A DNA stretch of 39,700 nucleotides from Paraburkholderia sp. SG-MS1 (GCF_012275575.1 NZ_NPIH01000081.1:1-39700), one strand, 5' to 3'. Counted from the stretch's first letter, positions 1-9,013 are shown. Made by a program: numbers and translations. The notes: generated from the letters alone by a model not told the origin.

Positions 1-867
1 CGCCTCGGCCTGCCGGTCCAGCTCGACGGCAAGCCGTTGTACGTCGCACTGGACACCGGCACGCGAGGGGTGCGCATCCTGAAGTCGACGCTGCCGGGTT
101 CGAACTACACGGGCGTCGGCGACGCCACGTCGCTGTCGTTCGCGAACGGCGCGGAAGTAGTGGGCGCCACGGTGACGCTACCGTTCAGCGTGGCCGGCAC
201 GAAGCCCGCGCCGATCGCCGCACAGGCCGTCGACGTGGTGCGCTGTCTGCCGGGCGCAAAGCGTTGCGTCGCGATGGACGGCTACACCGGCGAATTCGGT
301 TGGGCGTTCTCCGGGATTGCCGGCATCGGCGCGGACCTGCCGGGCGATCACTGCTGCACGCAACCATTGCGCGCGTTGCCGGGCAACATCGGTCAACGCT
401 ATCTGGTGCGCTCGAACTTCGCGAAGCCTTACCTCGTGCTGAGTCCGTCGAATGCGATGACGAAGGACTACACGATGCTGCCGCTGGCCGCCTCGAAAGA
501 CGGCGCGACGCAATGGCCCACCGGCTGCGTGCGCGTCGCCGACAAGATGACCTTCTGCGCGCCACTCGTGTTCGCCACGGGCAGCTCCGGCATGATCCGC
601 ATCGAAACGGACAAGACGCCGAACTGGACCGGCGACGACGACGTCGGCAACGTGCTCAATCGCGGCAACTACGAGGCGGCGATCGGCGTAGGTTCATGGA
701 CGCACCACTATGAGAGTGCGCAAGTCACGATCGTCAAGGCGAAGCCGAACGCGAACCGCATCGTGTTGGGTTTGATGGCGATGCAGAACATCGACGTGCT
801 GTTCGATTTCCAGCGCGGCCAGTTGGGTCTGCATGCGGCGAACGCAAGCGAAAGTTTCGCGCCGTGA
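1..867 (+). CDS. Retropepsin-like aspartic protease family protein, 3' part
   Basis: The reading frame is open to base 1, so the gene begins upstream and its N-terminus is missing; the first apparent start (TTG at 37) is internal. What remains is about 288 residues. Near the visible start it has hydrophobic-ALDTGTRGVRI, the D-T-G loop of aspartic proteases of the retropepsin/pepsin fold. It resembles the DUF3443-type secreted proteins of Burkholderia, which also follow DTG with a G-x-R-I/L stretch, but I cannot assign that family firmly. There are two cysteine clusters (CLPGAKRC and HCC) and no hydrophobic segment in the visible part, so it is likely exported and soluble. No catalytic role is proven. 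A strong hairpin follows the stop codon. Confidence 0.65.
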   Translation, partial: RLGLPVQLDGKPLYVALDTGTRGVRILKSTLPGSNYTGVGDATSLSFANGAEVVGATVTLPFSVAGTKPAPIAAQAVDVVRCLPGAKRCVAMDGYTGEFGWAFSGIAGIGADLPGDHCCTQPLRALPGNIGQRYLVRSNFAKPYLVLSPSNAMTKDYTMLPLAASKDGATQWPTGCVRVADKMTFCAPLVFATGSSGMIRIETDKTPNWTGDDDVGNVLNRGNYEAAIGVGSWTHHYESAQVTIVKAKPNANRIVLGLMAMQNIDVLFDFQRGQLGLHAANASESFAP

Positions 868-885
868 GATGACGTGCGCGATAAA

Positions 886-920
886 AAGGCCGTGCGGTTC
901 AAACTGAACCGCACGGCCTT
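886..920 (-). terminator. Intrinsic terminator for glgP, between convergent genes
   Basis: A perfect 15-bp stem (886-900 pairs with 906-920) closes a 5-nt loop. On the minus strand it is followed by TTTTTAT, a proper U-tract for glgP transcripts. On the plus strand the tail is GTCACTTG, so it is weaker for the upstream plus-strand gene but may still block read-through. Confidence 0.85.
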
Positions 921-968
921 GTCACTTGTAGCGCGCTAAAACGAAACAGAATCAGCGAGCCGCCATAC

Positions 969-3422
969 TCAATCGAGATCGAGCTGATTCACCCGCCAGA
1001 TATTGCGCGCATATTCGCCGATCGTGCGGTCGGATGAAAACTGCCCCATCCCCGCGACATTCTCGATCGCGCTTTCGGTCCACGCACGCCTGTCGACGAA
1101 GCGCGCATCCACTTCTTCCTGCGCCTTCGCGAACGCGTCGAAGTCGGCCAGCACCATGTAGTGATCGCCCCAGTCGACCAGCGTGTGGAAGATATCCGAG
1201 AAGCGCAGCGGATCGTCCGGCGAAAAGAAGCCGCTGCGGATCTGGTCGAGCGCCATGCGCAACTCCGCGTTTTCCTCGTAGATGTGCCGCGGCCGGTAGC
1301 CGCTCGCGCGCAGGTCGTCCACCTCGTCGGCGGTATGGCCGAAAATGAAGATGTTCTCGCGCCCCACGGCGTCGCAGATCTCGATGTTCGCGCCGTCCAT
1401 CGTGCCAATCGTCAACGCGCCGTTGAGCGCGAGCTTCATATTGCCAGTGCCGGACGCTTCGGTGCCGGCCATCGAAATCTGTTCGGACAGATCGGCCGCG
1501 GGAATAATCAGCTCGGCGACGCTCACGCCATAGTTCGGCACGAACACCACTTTCAGACGATCGCCGATCAGCGGATCGTGATTGACCTTCTCGCTGACGT
1601 CGCCGATCAGCTTGATGACGGTCTTCGCCATCCGGTACGCGGACGCCGCCTTACCCGCGAACATCACGACGCGCGGCACCCAGTCGCGCTCCGGATTCGC
1701 GCGAATCTGGTTGTAGCGCACGATCACATGCAGCACGTTCAGCAGTTGCCGCTTGTATTCGTGAATGCGCTTGACCTGCAGATCGAACAACGCGTCCGGA
1801 TTGAAATGCTGTCTCGTATGCTGCGCGAGCCGTTGCACGAGCCGCAATTTGCTTTGCCGCTTGGCGTCGCGGAAAGCGTCGATGAAGCCGCTGTCGGTGC
1901 GCAGATTGCGCAACTGCTCCAGCTCGAACAGATTGCTGCGCCAATGCTTGCCGATCCGTTCGTCGATCAGCGAGGACAGCGACGGACTTGCTTGCGCGAG
2001 CCAGCGGCGCGGGGTGATGCCGTTGGTCACATTGGTGAAGCGATCCGGATAGATGCGCGCGAAGTCGGCGAAGATGTCGCGTGTCATCAGTTGCGAATGC
2101 AGCTTCGACACGCCGTTGACCTTGTGACTCGCGACGATCGCCAGATACGCCATGCGCACGCGCCGCTGCCCGTATTCATCCACGAGCGAAATGCGGCGGA
2201 TCATCTCGGCATCATGCCCCGAGTGCTCGCTGACGTGCTTCAGAAACTGCGCGTTGATCTCGAAGATGATCTCGAGATGCCGCGGCAACAGACGCGCAAG
2301 CATCTCGACGTCCCACGTTTCGAGCGCCTCGGGCATCAGCGTGTGGTTCGTGTACGAGAAGATCTGCGTGACGTGTTTCCAGGCCTTGTCCCACGGCAGA
2401 TGATGGACGTCGACCAGCAGACGCATCAGCTCGGGGATCGCCAGTACCGGGTGCGTGTCGTTCAGATGCACCGCGACTTTTTCCGAGAAGCGCCCGAACG
2501 TGCTGTGCGTGCGCTGATAGCGGCGAATCAGATCCTGCATGGTCGCCGATACGAAAAAGTATTCCTGGCGCAGCCGCAGTTCGCGGCCGGCGGGTGTGGA
2601 GTCGTCGGGATACAGCAGGCGCGAGACGTTCTCCGACATGTTCTTCGTGTCGACCGCGTTGCGGTAGTCGCCACGATTGAACGCGCCGAGATCCAGTTCA
2701 TCGGTGGCGCGCGCCGACCACAACCGCAGCGTGTTGGTCGCGTCCGTCGCGTAGCCAGGAATGACGGTGTCGTAAGCAGTGGCGTTCACATGTTCGGTGT
2801 CGATCCACTCGACCTTTTCGCCGCGCTGCACCGTGCGCCCGCCGAAGTGAACCATGTACTTGATCTCGGGCCGCGGAAACTCCCACGGATTGCCGGCGCG
2901 CAGCCAGTAGTCCGGCGCTTCGACCTGCTCGCCGTTGACGATTTCCTGACGGAACATCCCGTACTCGTAGCGGATGCCGTAGCCGAAACCGGGAATGCCG
3001 AGCGTCGCCATCGAATCGAGAAAGCAGGCCGCGAGCCGGCCGAGACCACCGTTGCCTAGCGCGGCGTCGGGCTCGATATTGACCAGCGCTTCCATGTCGA
3101 CGCCAAGGCTTGCGAGCGCTTCCTTCATCTGATCGTGAATGCCGAGCGCCAGCAATGCATTTGTAAAGGTCCGGCCGATCAGGAATTCCATCGACAGGTA
3201 GTAGACGCGTTTCACGTCCTGCTCGTATTGCAGGCGCGTGGTTTTCATCCAGCGCGCGACCAGCCGGTCGCGCACGGCGAGGGCTGCCGCATGCAGCCAG
3301 TCATGTGGATGCGCGGTGACGGCATCCTTGCCGACGCCGTACATCATGCGATTGGAAATTGAGCGCCGTAGCGCGTCGACGGTACTGTTGAGCTGGTCGA
3401 ATTCCAGATCGACGGCTGTCAT
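969..3422 (-). CDS. glgP: Glycogen/starch/alpha-glucan phosphorylase
   Basis: This 817-residue cytoplasmic enzyme releases glucose-1-phosphate from glycogen or maltodextrin by phosphorolysis, using pyridoxal phosphate. The length matches the family. The PLP site is plain: SGTGNMKLALNGALTIG with the Schiff-base lysine at residue 663, followed by T-M-D-G-A-N. Other family blocks are NGGLGRLAACFLDS, GIRYEYGMFRQ, HLNDTHPVLAIPELMR and RVIHEYKRQLL-like sequence. The ATG at 3422 has GGAGG five bases upstream. It stands alone here without glgA/B/C/X neighbours and faces an exporter gene across about 700 bases. A hairpin terminator follows it. Identification is certain; the preference for glycogen or maltodextrin cannot be read from sequence. 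Confidence 0.96.
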   Translation of the reverse strand: MTAVDLEFDQLNSTVDALRRSISNRMMYGVGKDAVTAHPHDWLHAAALAVRDRLVARWMKTTRLQYEQDVKRVYYLSMEFLIGRTFTNALLALGIHDQMKEALASLGVDMEALVNIEPDAALGNGGLGRLAACFLDSMATLGIPGFGYGIRYEYGMFRQEIVNGEQVEAPDYWLRAGNPWEFPRPEIKYMVHFGGRTVQRGEKVEWIDTEHVNATAYDTVIPGYATDATNTLRLWSARATDELDLGAFNRGDYRNAVDTKNMSENVSRLLYPDDSTPAGRELRLRQEYFFVSATMQDLIRRYQRTHSTFGRFSEKVAVHLNDTHPVLAIPELMRLLVDVHHLPWDKAWKHVTQIFSYTNHTLMPEALETWDVEMLARLLPRHLEIIFEINAQFLKHVSEHSGHDAEMIRRISLVDEYGQRRVRMAYLAIVASHKVNGVSKLHSQLMTRDIFADFARIYPDRFTNVTNGITPRRWLAQASPSLSSLIDERIGKHWRSNLFELEQLRNLRTDSGFIDAFRDAKRQSKLRLVQRLAQHTRQHFNPDALFDLQVKRIHEYKRQLLNVLHVIVRYNQIRANPERDWVPRVVMFAGKAASAYRMAKTVIKLIGDVSEKVNHDPLIGDRLKVVFVPNYGVSVAELIIPAADLSEQISMAGTEASGTGNMKLALNGALTIGTMDGANIEICDAVGRENIFIFGHTADEVDDLRASGYRPRHIYEENAELRMALDQIRSGFFSPDDPLRFSDIFHTLVDWGDHYMVLADFDAFAKAQEEVDARFVDRRAWTESAIENVAGMGQFSSDRTIGEYARNIWRVNQLDLD

Positions 3423-4137
3423 CGAAGCCTCCGGTTAAAAAAGACGCGGCATGCGCGGACCGCATAGGTGACGGACGGGAGGCGCGTGCCGGTCAGGCGG
3501 TTTAAGAAACAGAGTAGGACATTTTACGGCTGCCGCACACCGGCGAGCACGAGCGGTGAGTCACGCACGTGCCATGCCCGCGAGCACGGGCGCGTACAGG
3601 TCGTTGCGCGTAGATGCGGCGGCCCGCGCGCACGGGCGCGGTGCAAAGCGGCGCGTGGACGGCACTGCGGGCGTGCATTGCGTGCGCTGAATCCCGTCCC
3701 AGGCACGGTGGCGAGCCGCAGTGCGTATTGGATAGACGCGACTAGGCGGGCAATATCATTATTTTTTCGCCCCGTGACGCGCGAATGAACCGGTTCGATT
3801 GATTTCGTTTCGTGTCGAATCAGGCTGCCTTGTCTGCGGAACAGTGATGCGAGTCACGTGTGACAGGGTGCTGCGCGCGCCGGTTCGAAGGGGCTGATCG
3901 GGCCGGACAGTTAGTTGCGTTCAGGCGTTTCTCTCGCGGCCGTCCGGACCAAAGCGAGCCCTGTCCGACGCGCCAGCAGGAATTCGACGTCTCTGTAACA
4001 ATCGCTACATTCCGCCGCGCGTTCCGCCTCTCGCCCTGTCGATCAGGCGACGCGCACGTCACTCCACGCAACCCTGCCGCTCGCGTCGTGCTCCCCAGAA
4101 GCCGCCGCATCGGCATGCACAACCGACGGGCCACGCC
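3423..4137. other. Intergenic region between glgP and the MFS gene
   Basis: About 715 bases separate the divergent starts. The one longer plus-strand frame (3468-3788) is arginine-rich and has no recognisable domain, so I do not call it a gene. The stretch should hold the glgP promoter, which I cannot place, and a weak candidate promoter for the exporter at 3983-4011. Otherwise I see nothing definite. Confidence 0.5.
3983..4011 (+). promoter_or_regulatory. Weak candidate promoter of the MFS gene with overlapping inverted repeat
   Basis: TTCGAC, 17 bases, then TACATT make a poor to moderate sigma70-like pair. Overlapping it is TGTAAC-N4-GCTACA (5 of 6 bases paired), the size expected for a dimeric repressor site. 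No regulator gene is adjacent. This is a pattern match only. Confidence 0.25.
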
Positions 4138-5559
4138 TTGTCCAACAAACCCAGCGCAACCGCCGCGCATCCTTTTCCGGCGGACGGTCCGATGTCCGCC
4201 GCCAACCGCCGCGCGATGGCCGCGATCATGCTCGCGGTCGCACTCGCCACGCTCGACACCGCGATCGCCAACACCGCGCTGCCCGCCATCGCCGCGGACC
4301 TGCATGCGGCGCCCGCGGCGTCGGTGTGGATCATCAACGCGTATCAGCTCGCGATGGTCGCGACGCTCCTGCCGCTTGCCGCGCTCGGCGATATCGTCGG
4401 GCATCGGCGCATTTATATCGGCGGCATTGCGCTGTTCACGCTGGCCTCGCTCGCGTGCTCGATGGCTTCGACGCTGCCCCTGCTCGCGGCCGCGCGCGTG
4501 CTGCAAGGGCTCGGCGCGAGCGCGATCATGAGCGTGAATACCGCGTTGATCCGCTATCTATATCCGCCGCACCGGCTCGGACGCGGTCTTGGCACCAATG
4601 CGCTGATCGTCGGCGTGTCGTTCGCGGTGGGGCCGACGGTGGCCTCCCTGATTCTGTCGGTGGCCGCGTGGCCGTGGCTGTTCGCGGTCAACGTGCCGCT
4701 CGGCGTGCTCGCGTTGGGCTTTGCATGGCCCGCGTTGCCGCACACCGGGCGCGGCAAGCACAATTTCGATCCGGTCGCGGCGCTGCTCAACGTCATCACC
4801 TTCGCCGCATTGATTTTCGCGCTCGGCGAGGCGGCCCAGCGCGCGTCGACGCAACTGGTGCTGAGCGCGGCGGCGATCGCGCTGGTCTTCGGCCTGCTGC
4901 TGGTTCGCCGTGAAGCGGGCCACCCCGCGCCGATGCTGCCGGTCGATCTGTTCAAGCGGCCGGTGTTCGCGTTGTCCGCGGTCACGGCCGTGTGCTCGTT
5001 CGCGGCGCAGGGCCTCGCGTTCGTTTCGCTGCCGTTCTACTTTGAGGACGTGCTGCATCGCAGCCAGGTCGAGACCGGCTTTCTGATGACGCCGTGGCCG
5101 GTAGTGGTCGCGTTGGCCGCGCCGCTCGCGGGCAGTCTGTCGGACCGCTATCCGCCGGGCCTGCTCGGTGCGATCGGGCTTGCGGTGATGTCGGCGGGGA
5201 TGGCGTCGCTCGCATTGCTGCCGGTGCATCCGCATGTGCTCGACATCGGCATCCGGATGGCGATTTGCGGCGCGGGCTTCGGCTTCTTCCAGTCGCCGAA
5301 TCTGAAGGCGTTGATGGCGAGCGCGCCGCCCGAGCGCAGCGGCGGCGCGAGCGGTATCGTCGCGACCGCGCGGCTGCTCGGGCAGACCACCGGCGCGGCG
5401 CTGGTCGCGTTGAGCTTCGGGATTGCCGGCCGGCATGGCCCGACGCTCGCGCTCAGCACCGGCGCGTTCTTCGCCGGCGCGGCGAGCCTCGCGAGCGGAC
5501 TGCGGCTTTTGGCGCCGTCGCATCGCGCGGGTACCCACGTGAAGGCGTCGGCGAAATGA
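4138..5559 (+). CDS. MFS transporter, DHA2 (EmrB/QacA-like) drug efflux type
   Basis: This is an inner-membrane proton-coupled exporter of up to 473 residues with about 14 hydrophobic segments. The first segment has LDTAIANTALPAIAADL, and it is followed by WIINAYQLAM and GDIVGHRRIYIGG, the DHA2 signature and the loop 2-3 motif A. LQGLGASAIMSVNTAL gives the motif C-like helix. The longest frame starts at TTG 4138 with no convincing ribosome site. The ATG at 4192 (MSAANRRAMAAIM) gives a 455-residue protein and is an equally good start. There is no membrane-fusion partner gene and no adjacent TetR/MarR regulator, so the substrate is unknown. The stop codon touches a strong terminator hairpin. 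Confidence 0.9.
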   Translation: MSNKPSATAAHPFPADGPMSAANRRAMAAIMLAVALATLDTAIANTALPAIAADLHAAPAASVWIINAYQLAMVATLLPLAALGDIVGHRRIYIGGIALFTLASLACSMASTLPLLAAARVLQGLGASAIMSVNTALIRYLYPPHRLGRGLGTNALIVGVSFAVGPTVASLILSVAAWPWLFAVNVPLGVLALGFAWPALPHTGRGKHNFDPVAALLNVITFAALIFALGEAAQRASTQLVLSAAAIALVFGLLLVRREAGHPAPMLPVDLFKRPVFALSAVTAVCSFAAQGLAFVSLPFYFEDVLHRSQVETGFLMTPWPVVVALAAPLAGSLSDRYPPGLLGAIGLAVMSAGMASLALLPVHPHVLDIGIRMAICGAGFGFFQSPNLKALMASAPPERSGGASGIVATARLLGQTTGAALVALSFGIAGRHGPTLALSTGAFFAGAASLASGLRLLAPSHRAGTHVKASAK

Positions 5560-5598
5560 AAGAAGCGGACGCGCTGTGGACAGCGCGCCCGCTTCTTT
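5559..5598. terminator. Strong bidirectional terminator between MFS gene and ltaE
   Basis: An 18-pair stem with one internal A-C mismatch and a TGGA loop runs from the last base of the MFS stop codon to 5598. The outer arms read AAAGAAGCGG and CCGCTTCTTT, so each strand ends in a short T-run. It lies between convergent genes and can serve both. Confidence 0.85.
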
Positions 5599-5618
5599 GC
5601 ATGCTTAACCTGTCCCGC

Positions 5619-6626
5619 TCAACGCGCCGCGAAATACCCCTTCACGGCAGCGATGAACGTGTCGATATCGGTGCGCGACACGTCCTTATGCGTGACGAAG
5701 CGCGACGCGTACAGCATCTGCGTGAGGATGCCGCGCTCCTTGAGCCACGCTTCGAGCGGCGCGCAGTGCTGCGGCGGAAACTGCGCGAACACCATGTTCG
5801 TCGCGACCGACTGCACCTTCACGTGTTCGATCGATTCCAGACCCGCGGCCAGATGCGCGGCGTTCGCGTGGTCGTCGGCGAGACGCTCGACGTTGTGATC
5901 CAGCGCATACAGGCACGCCGCCGCCAGCACGCCGGCCTGGCGCATGCCGCCGCCCAGCACCTTGCGCCAGCGGTGCGCCACGTCGATCAGCGCCTCGCTG
6001 CCGACCAGTACCGAGCCCACCGGCGCCCCCAGTCCCTTCGAAAAACAGATCGAGACGGAATCGAACGGCTCGCACAACGCCGCGACCGGCTTGCCCGACG
6101 CGACTGCCGCGTTGTAGACGCGCGCGCCGTCGAGGTGGGCCGCGAGGCCCCGCTGACGTGCAAGCTGCACCGCCTCGGCGACATAGCCAGCCGGCAGCAC
6201 CTTGCCGCCGATGGTGTTTTCCAGCGCCAGCAAACGCGTGCGCGCGAAGTGGTTGTCGATGGGCTTGATCGCGGCGGCGATCTTCTCGAGCGGGATCGAA
6301 CCGTCGGCGGCATTGTCGAGCGGCTGCGGCTGGATGCTGCCGAGCACCGCCGCGCCACCGCCTTCGTATTTGTACGTGTGCGCCAACTGGCCGACGATGT
6401 ATTCGTCGCCGCGCGCGCAGTGCGCCATCAATGCCGCCAGATTGCTTTGCGTGCCGCTCGGGAAGAACAGGCCGGCCTCCTTGCCGGCGCGTTCGGCGAC
6501 CGCGGCTTGCAGACGCAGCACGGTGGGGTCGTCGCCCCAGACGTCGTCGCCGACCTCGGCGGCCGACATGGCCGCGAGCATCGGCGGAGTCGGGCGGGTT
6601 ACGGTATCGCTGCGCAAATCGATCAT
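5619..6626 (-). CDS. ltaE: Low-specificity L-threonine aldolase
   Basis: This is a PLP enzyme of fold type I that cleaves L-threonine and L-allo-threonine to glycine and acetaldehyde, in the cytoplasm. I start it at the ATG at 6626 (MIDLRSDTVTRP), which is the family N-terminus and has AGGGA upstream at good spacing; the longer frame to 6755 adds a non-conserved tail. This gives 335 residues, the usual length. Visible residues are HLDGAR with the PLP-ring aspartate (D166) and the Schiff-base lysine K197 in ICFSKGLGAPVGS. No operon partner is evident; the universal stress gene lies 235 bases upstream on the same strand. Confidence 0.94.
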   Translation of the reverse strand: MIDLRSDTVTRPTPPMLAAMSAAEVGDDVWGDDPTVLRLQAAVAERAGKEAGLFFPSGTQSNLAALMAHCARGDEYIVGQLAHTYKYEGGGAAVLGSIQPQPLDNAADGSIPLEKIAAAIKPIDNHFARTRLLALENTIGGKVLPAGYVAEAVQLARQRGLAAHLDGARVYNAAVASGKPVAALCEPFDSVSICFSKGLGAPVGSVLVGSEALIDVAHRWRKVLGGGMRQAGVLAAACLYALDHNVERLADDHANAAHLAAGLESIEHVKVQSVATNMVFAQFPPQHCAPLEAWLKERGILTQMLYASRFVTHKDVSRTDIDTFIAAVKGYFAAR

Positions 6627-6861
6627 TGTGTGTCCCTGTGCGTGCATGAATGACAGCCGATGCCCGCCGGCGGCGCGCCCTTTAATCATGCGGCGAGGGA
6701 GCGCAGCGCTGGCGGGTGAGCCGTGTATTTTGCTTTTCGGTTTTTGTTTTGTCACTGGTGCAGCGCAGCACCGGCAGGGACAGGCGATGAACCGGGCGCG
6801 GCGACCCTCTCCATGGGATGCGAATGCAGCAAAGACGGCGCGCTCGCGCCCTCATGTTGCG

Positions 6862-7368
6862 CTAGGGATGCTCGACAGGACGCGTCGTCTCGCCCGCGCC
6901 CGAGCTTCCGTCCACCGCTGCGTGCGGATCGATCTCCGGTCCCATCGTGACGAGCACGCTGCAACCGACCCGATCCAGCAGCAGGCCGTCGCTCCTGCCG
7001 CCCCACCAGCGCGCGAGCCGGCTCGAACGACGGTGCCCGACGACGATCAGATCGACCTTCAGTTCGTTTGCCAGCAGCGGAATCTCCTCTAGCGGATCGC
7101 CGATGGCGAAATGCCCGCGCGCGATGATTCCGCGCGCGGCGAGTTTCTGCAACCCTTCGTCGAGCAAACTTCTGGCCGAATGGGTGATGAGATCGATTGG
7201 CACGGCGGAGGTAATGTCGGCGCCTTGCATCCACGCGGAATTGTTGAGGACGCAGAGGACGTGCACTTCCGCGTGAAGCTCCTGAGCCAGAGAAGCGCCG
7301 TCTTTCAGCGCGTGCTGCCCCTCCCGGGTTCCGTCGTAACAGAGAAGAATGCGGTTGAATGTCGGCAT
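6862..7368 (-). CDS. Universal stress protein (UspA family)
   Basis: This is a 168-residue single-domain Usp protein with an N-terminal strand FNRILLCYDGTREGQHAL and a C-terminal SVLV strand. The ATG at 7368 (MPTFNRI) has GGGAGA just upstream; longer starts add arginine-rich leader without conservation. Nucleotide-binding Usp proteins carry G-x2-G-x9-G-S/T. Here the region reads GHRRSSRLARWWGGRSD, so the second glycine is replaced and the loop is altered. It may bind nucleotide poorly or differently (inference). It lies divergent from the HPP-CBS gene, sharing a 414-base control region with an inverted repeat. Confidence 0.88.
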   Translation of the reverse strand: MPTFNRILLCYDGTREGQHALKDGASLAQELHAEVHVLCVLNNSAWMQGADITSAVPIDLITHSARSLLDEGLQKLAARGIIARGHFAIGDPLEEIPLLANELKVDLIVVGHRRSSRLARWWGGRSDGLLLDRVGCSVLVTMGPEIDPHAAVDGSSGAGETTRPVEHP

Positions 7369-7509
7369 GTCATTTCTCCCTGTACTTTGCGTGTGCGAAA
7401 CGCGGCGACACGGCAACCCGCTTCTCATACGACACAGCCGAAAACGGGTGCGCCACGCTCGGCGCCAACCGCTGCGTTGCCGCAATGGCAGCCCATTGAC
7501 AGTTCATTG

Positions 7510-7528
7510 TATGTCACTTTATGACATA
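7510..7528. promoter_or_regulatory. Inverted repeat TATGTCA-N5-TGACATA, probable operator
   Basis: The 7-base arms pair perfectly around CTTTA. On the minus strand a TACAAT hexamer (7506-7511) lies immediately next to it, so the repeat would sit in the spacer of a promoter for the stress protein gene, although no good -35 is visible. The half-site spacing equals that of the repeat upstream of the MarR-type gene at 8962-8984, which makes that regulator a candidate ligand (inference). Confidence 0.5.
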
Positions 7529-7695
7529 TGAGCCGCCTCGCAGCTGAAGATCAAAACGGGTGCAAGAAAGCTCGGCCAGCAATGCTCAATTGTCATACCC
7601 CAAAGCGCGCATCGCTAGACTTGATCTGTAGGACGAAACAATATTGCCGCTCGTCATGAAACCGGTCCGGAGTCAGCTTTTATATCACAATGCAA

Positions 7696-7701
7696 TATAA
7701 T
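7696..7701 (+). promoter_or_regulatory. -10 element TATAAT for the HPP-CBS gene
   Basis: This is an exact consensus hexamer within an AT-rich patch, about 80 bases before the gene start. No good -35 lies at 16-18 bases, so it may need an activator. Confidence 0.4.
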
Positions 7702-7782
7702 CACCGCCACAGAGCACTCGTGTCGCCAGGGTTTCCCCGGTAGTGCCGGGCCGCATCATCAACTCCTTTCCCCGTCCAGATC

Positions 7783-8940
7783 TTGATCCGCTCCATTGCC
7801 CTGCGCTGGCTTGCCAGCTTCATTCCCGCACCGGTCGCCGTGAAATGGCAGGAGCGCGCCCGCTCATGTCTCGGCGCGCTGATCGGCATCGCGTTCACCG
7901 GCGGCTCCATGTATCTGCTGCTGGGGCCGGCCGCGAACATCCCGCTGCTCGTCGCGCCGATGGGCGCATCCGCCGTGCTGTTGTTTGCCGTGCCGGCCAG
8001 TCCGCTCGCGCAGCCCTGGTCGATCATCGGCGGCAATCTGGTGTCGGCGACGATCGGCGTGACCTGTGCCCATGCAATCGCCGATCCGACCCTTGCCGCC
8101 GCGCTGGCGGTCGCATTGTCGATCGGCGGGATGTTTGCGTTGCGCTGCGTTCACCCGCCGTCGGGCGCGGTCGCATTGACGGCGGTGCTGGGTGGGCCGG
8201 CGATTCATGCGTTGGGCTACCGGTTCGTGCTGGAGCCGATCGCGGTCCAGTCGGTTGCGCTGCTCGCCGCGGCGCTCACCTATCACGCCGTCACTGGACA
8301 TCGCTATCCGCACGCGGGGCGGCAGAACCGTAGCGCACCGGCCGACGACGCGTCGCGCGGCGGCTTCACCCGGGCGGATCTCGACACGGTGTTGAAGCGC
8401 CGCGGCGAAATGCTGGACATCGATCCGGACGACCTCGAATCGCTGCTACGCGAAACGCAGCTTCAGGCCTTCTCGCGCAGCTTCAACGAACTGAACTGCG
8501 AAGACATCATGTCCCGCCACGTGGTGACGGTCTGCGTGACCACGCGTGCGACGACTGCGTGGGGCCTGTTGAAACGCAACAAGGTCAAGGCGCTCCCCGT
8601 TATCGATGCCGCCGGGAACCTGATCGGCATCGTGACGCGAACCGACCTTGTCGATAAGCGGGTTTTCAGCAAATTCGCCCCGATCACCACACACATCGAC
8701 GGCTGGCTGCGGGGCGACGCGCGCCGCCCTCCCACCGTCGGCAACGTGATGAGCACCGAGGTCCGCACCATCGCGGCCACGGCGCCGATCACCGACCTCG
8801 TGCCGATGTTCGCCCATCACGGCCACCACCACATTCCGGTGCTCGATGCCGCCGGGCATCTGATCGGCATGATTACGCAGGTGGACCTGATCTCCGGCCT
8901 CTACCGCCAAACCGTAATGAAGGCTCAGCAGACTGCCTGA
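7783..8940 (+). CDS. HPP family membrane protein with C-terminal CBS pair
   Basis: This is a 385-residue inner-membrane protein. Residues about 25-170 form the HPP domain: several membrane segments with the name-giving H-P-P at 124-126 in LRCVHPPSGAVALTAVLG. After a soluble linker there are two CBS domains (about 245-300 and 322-380), each with a D-x-x-G-x-L-I-G-I/M-x-T/Q strand. CBS pairs sense adenine nucleotides in many transporters. A plant HPP protein has been implicated in nitrite transport, but the bacterial substrate is unknown. The start is TTG at 7783, the only start after an in-frame stop at 7741, with no clear ribosome site, so the N-terminus is uncertain. It is followed by the MarR gene and then another CBS transporter. 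Confidence 0.87.
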   Translation: MIRSIALRWLASFIPAPVAVKWQERARSCLGALIGIAFTGGSMYLLLGPAANIPLLVAPMGASAVLLFAVPASPLAQPWSIIGGNLVSATIGVTCAHAIADPTLAAALAVALSIGGMFALRCVHPPSGAVALTAVLGGPAIHALGYRFVLEPIAVQSVALLAAALTYHAVTGHRYPHAGRQNRSAPADDASRGGFTRADLDTVLKRRGEMLDIDPDDLESLLRETQLQAFSRSFNELNCEDIMSRHVVTVCVTTRATTAWGLLKRNKVKALPVIDAAGNLIGIVTRTDLVDKRVFSKFAPITTHIDGWLRGDARRPPTVGNVMSTEVRTIAATAPITDLVPMFAHHGHHHIPVLDAAGHLIGMITQVDLISGLYRQTVMKAQQTA

Positions 8941-8961
8941 TGGCACCCGGCGAGCAGAATC

Positions 8962-8984
8962 AATACATCATTTTGTGATACATT
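8962..8984. promoter_or_regulatory. Imperfect inverted repeat upstream of the MarR-type gene
   Basis: AATACATCA-N5-TGATACATT pairs in 7 of 9 positions. It covers the alternative GTG start (8975), which favours ATG 9014 as the true start and marks this as a likely autoregulatory site for the MarR-type protein. Confidence 0.5.
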
Positions 8985-9013
8985 CGGCGTTTTATCTGTA
9001 TGCGCAGGCCCCC

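Larger units (their letters stand above)
7369..7782. other. Divergent control region between usp and HPP-CBS genes
   Basis: This 414-base AT-richer gap has no gene. It holds the ribosome site of the stress protein, the perfect inverted repeat at 7510-7528, and a consensus TATAAT at 7696-7701 facing the HPP gene. An in-frame stop at 7741 limits how far upstream the HPP frame can start. Confidence 0.6.

Noticed and set aside
1161..3059. 632-codon plus-strand frame antisense to glgP
   Set aside because: It mirrors the glgP codon structure, has no domain and is rich in Arg, His and Val as expected of an antisense frame in high-GC DNA.
3468..3788. 106-codon plus-strand frame in the glgP/MFS gap
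   Set aside because: No ribosome site or domain; Arg/Cys-rich like random GC-rich sequence.
4558..5538. Minus-strand frame opposite the MFS gene
   Set aside because: Extremely Arg/Gln-rich and opposite a certain membrane protein gene.
6750..6780. GGTGC/GCACC hairpin in the usp-ltaE gap
   Set aside because: Short stem with an A-rich, not T-rich, tail in the relevant direction.
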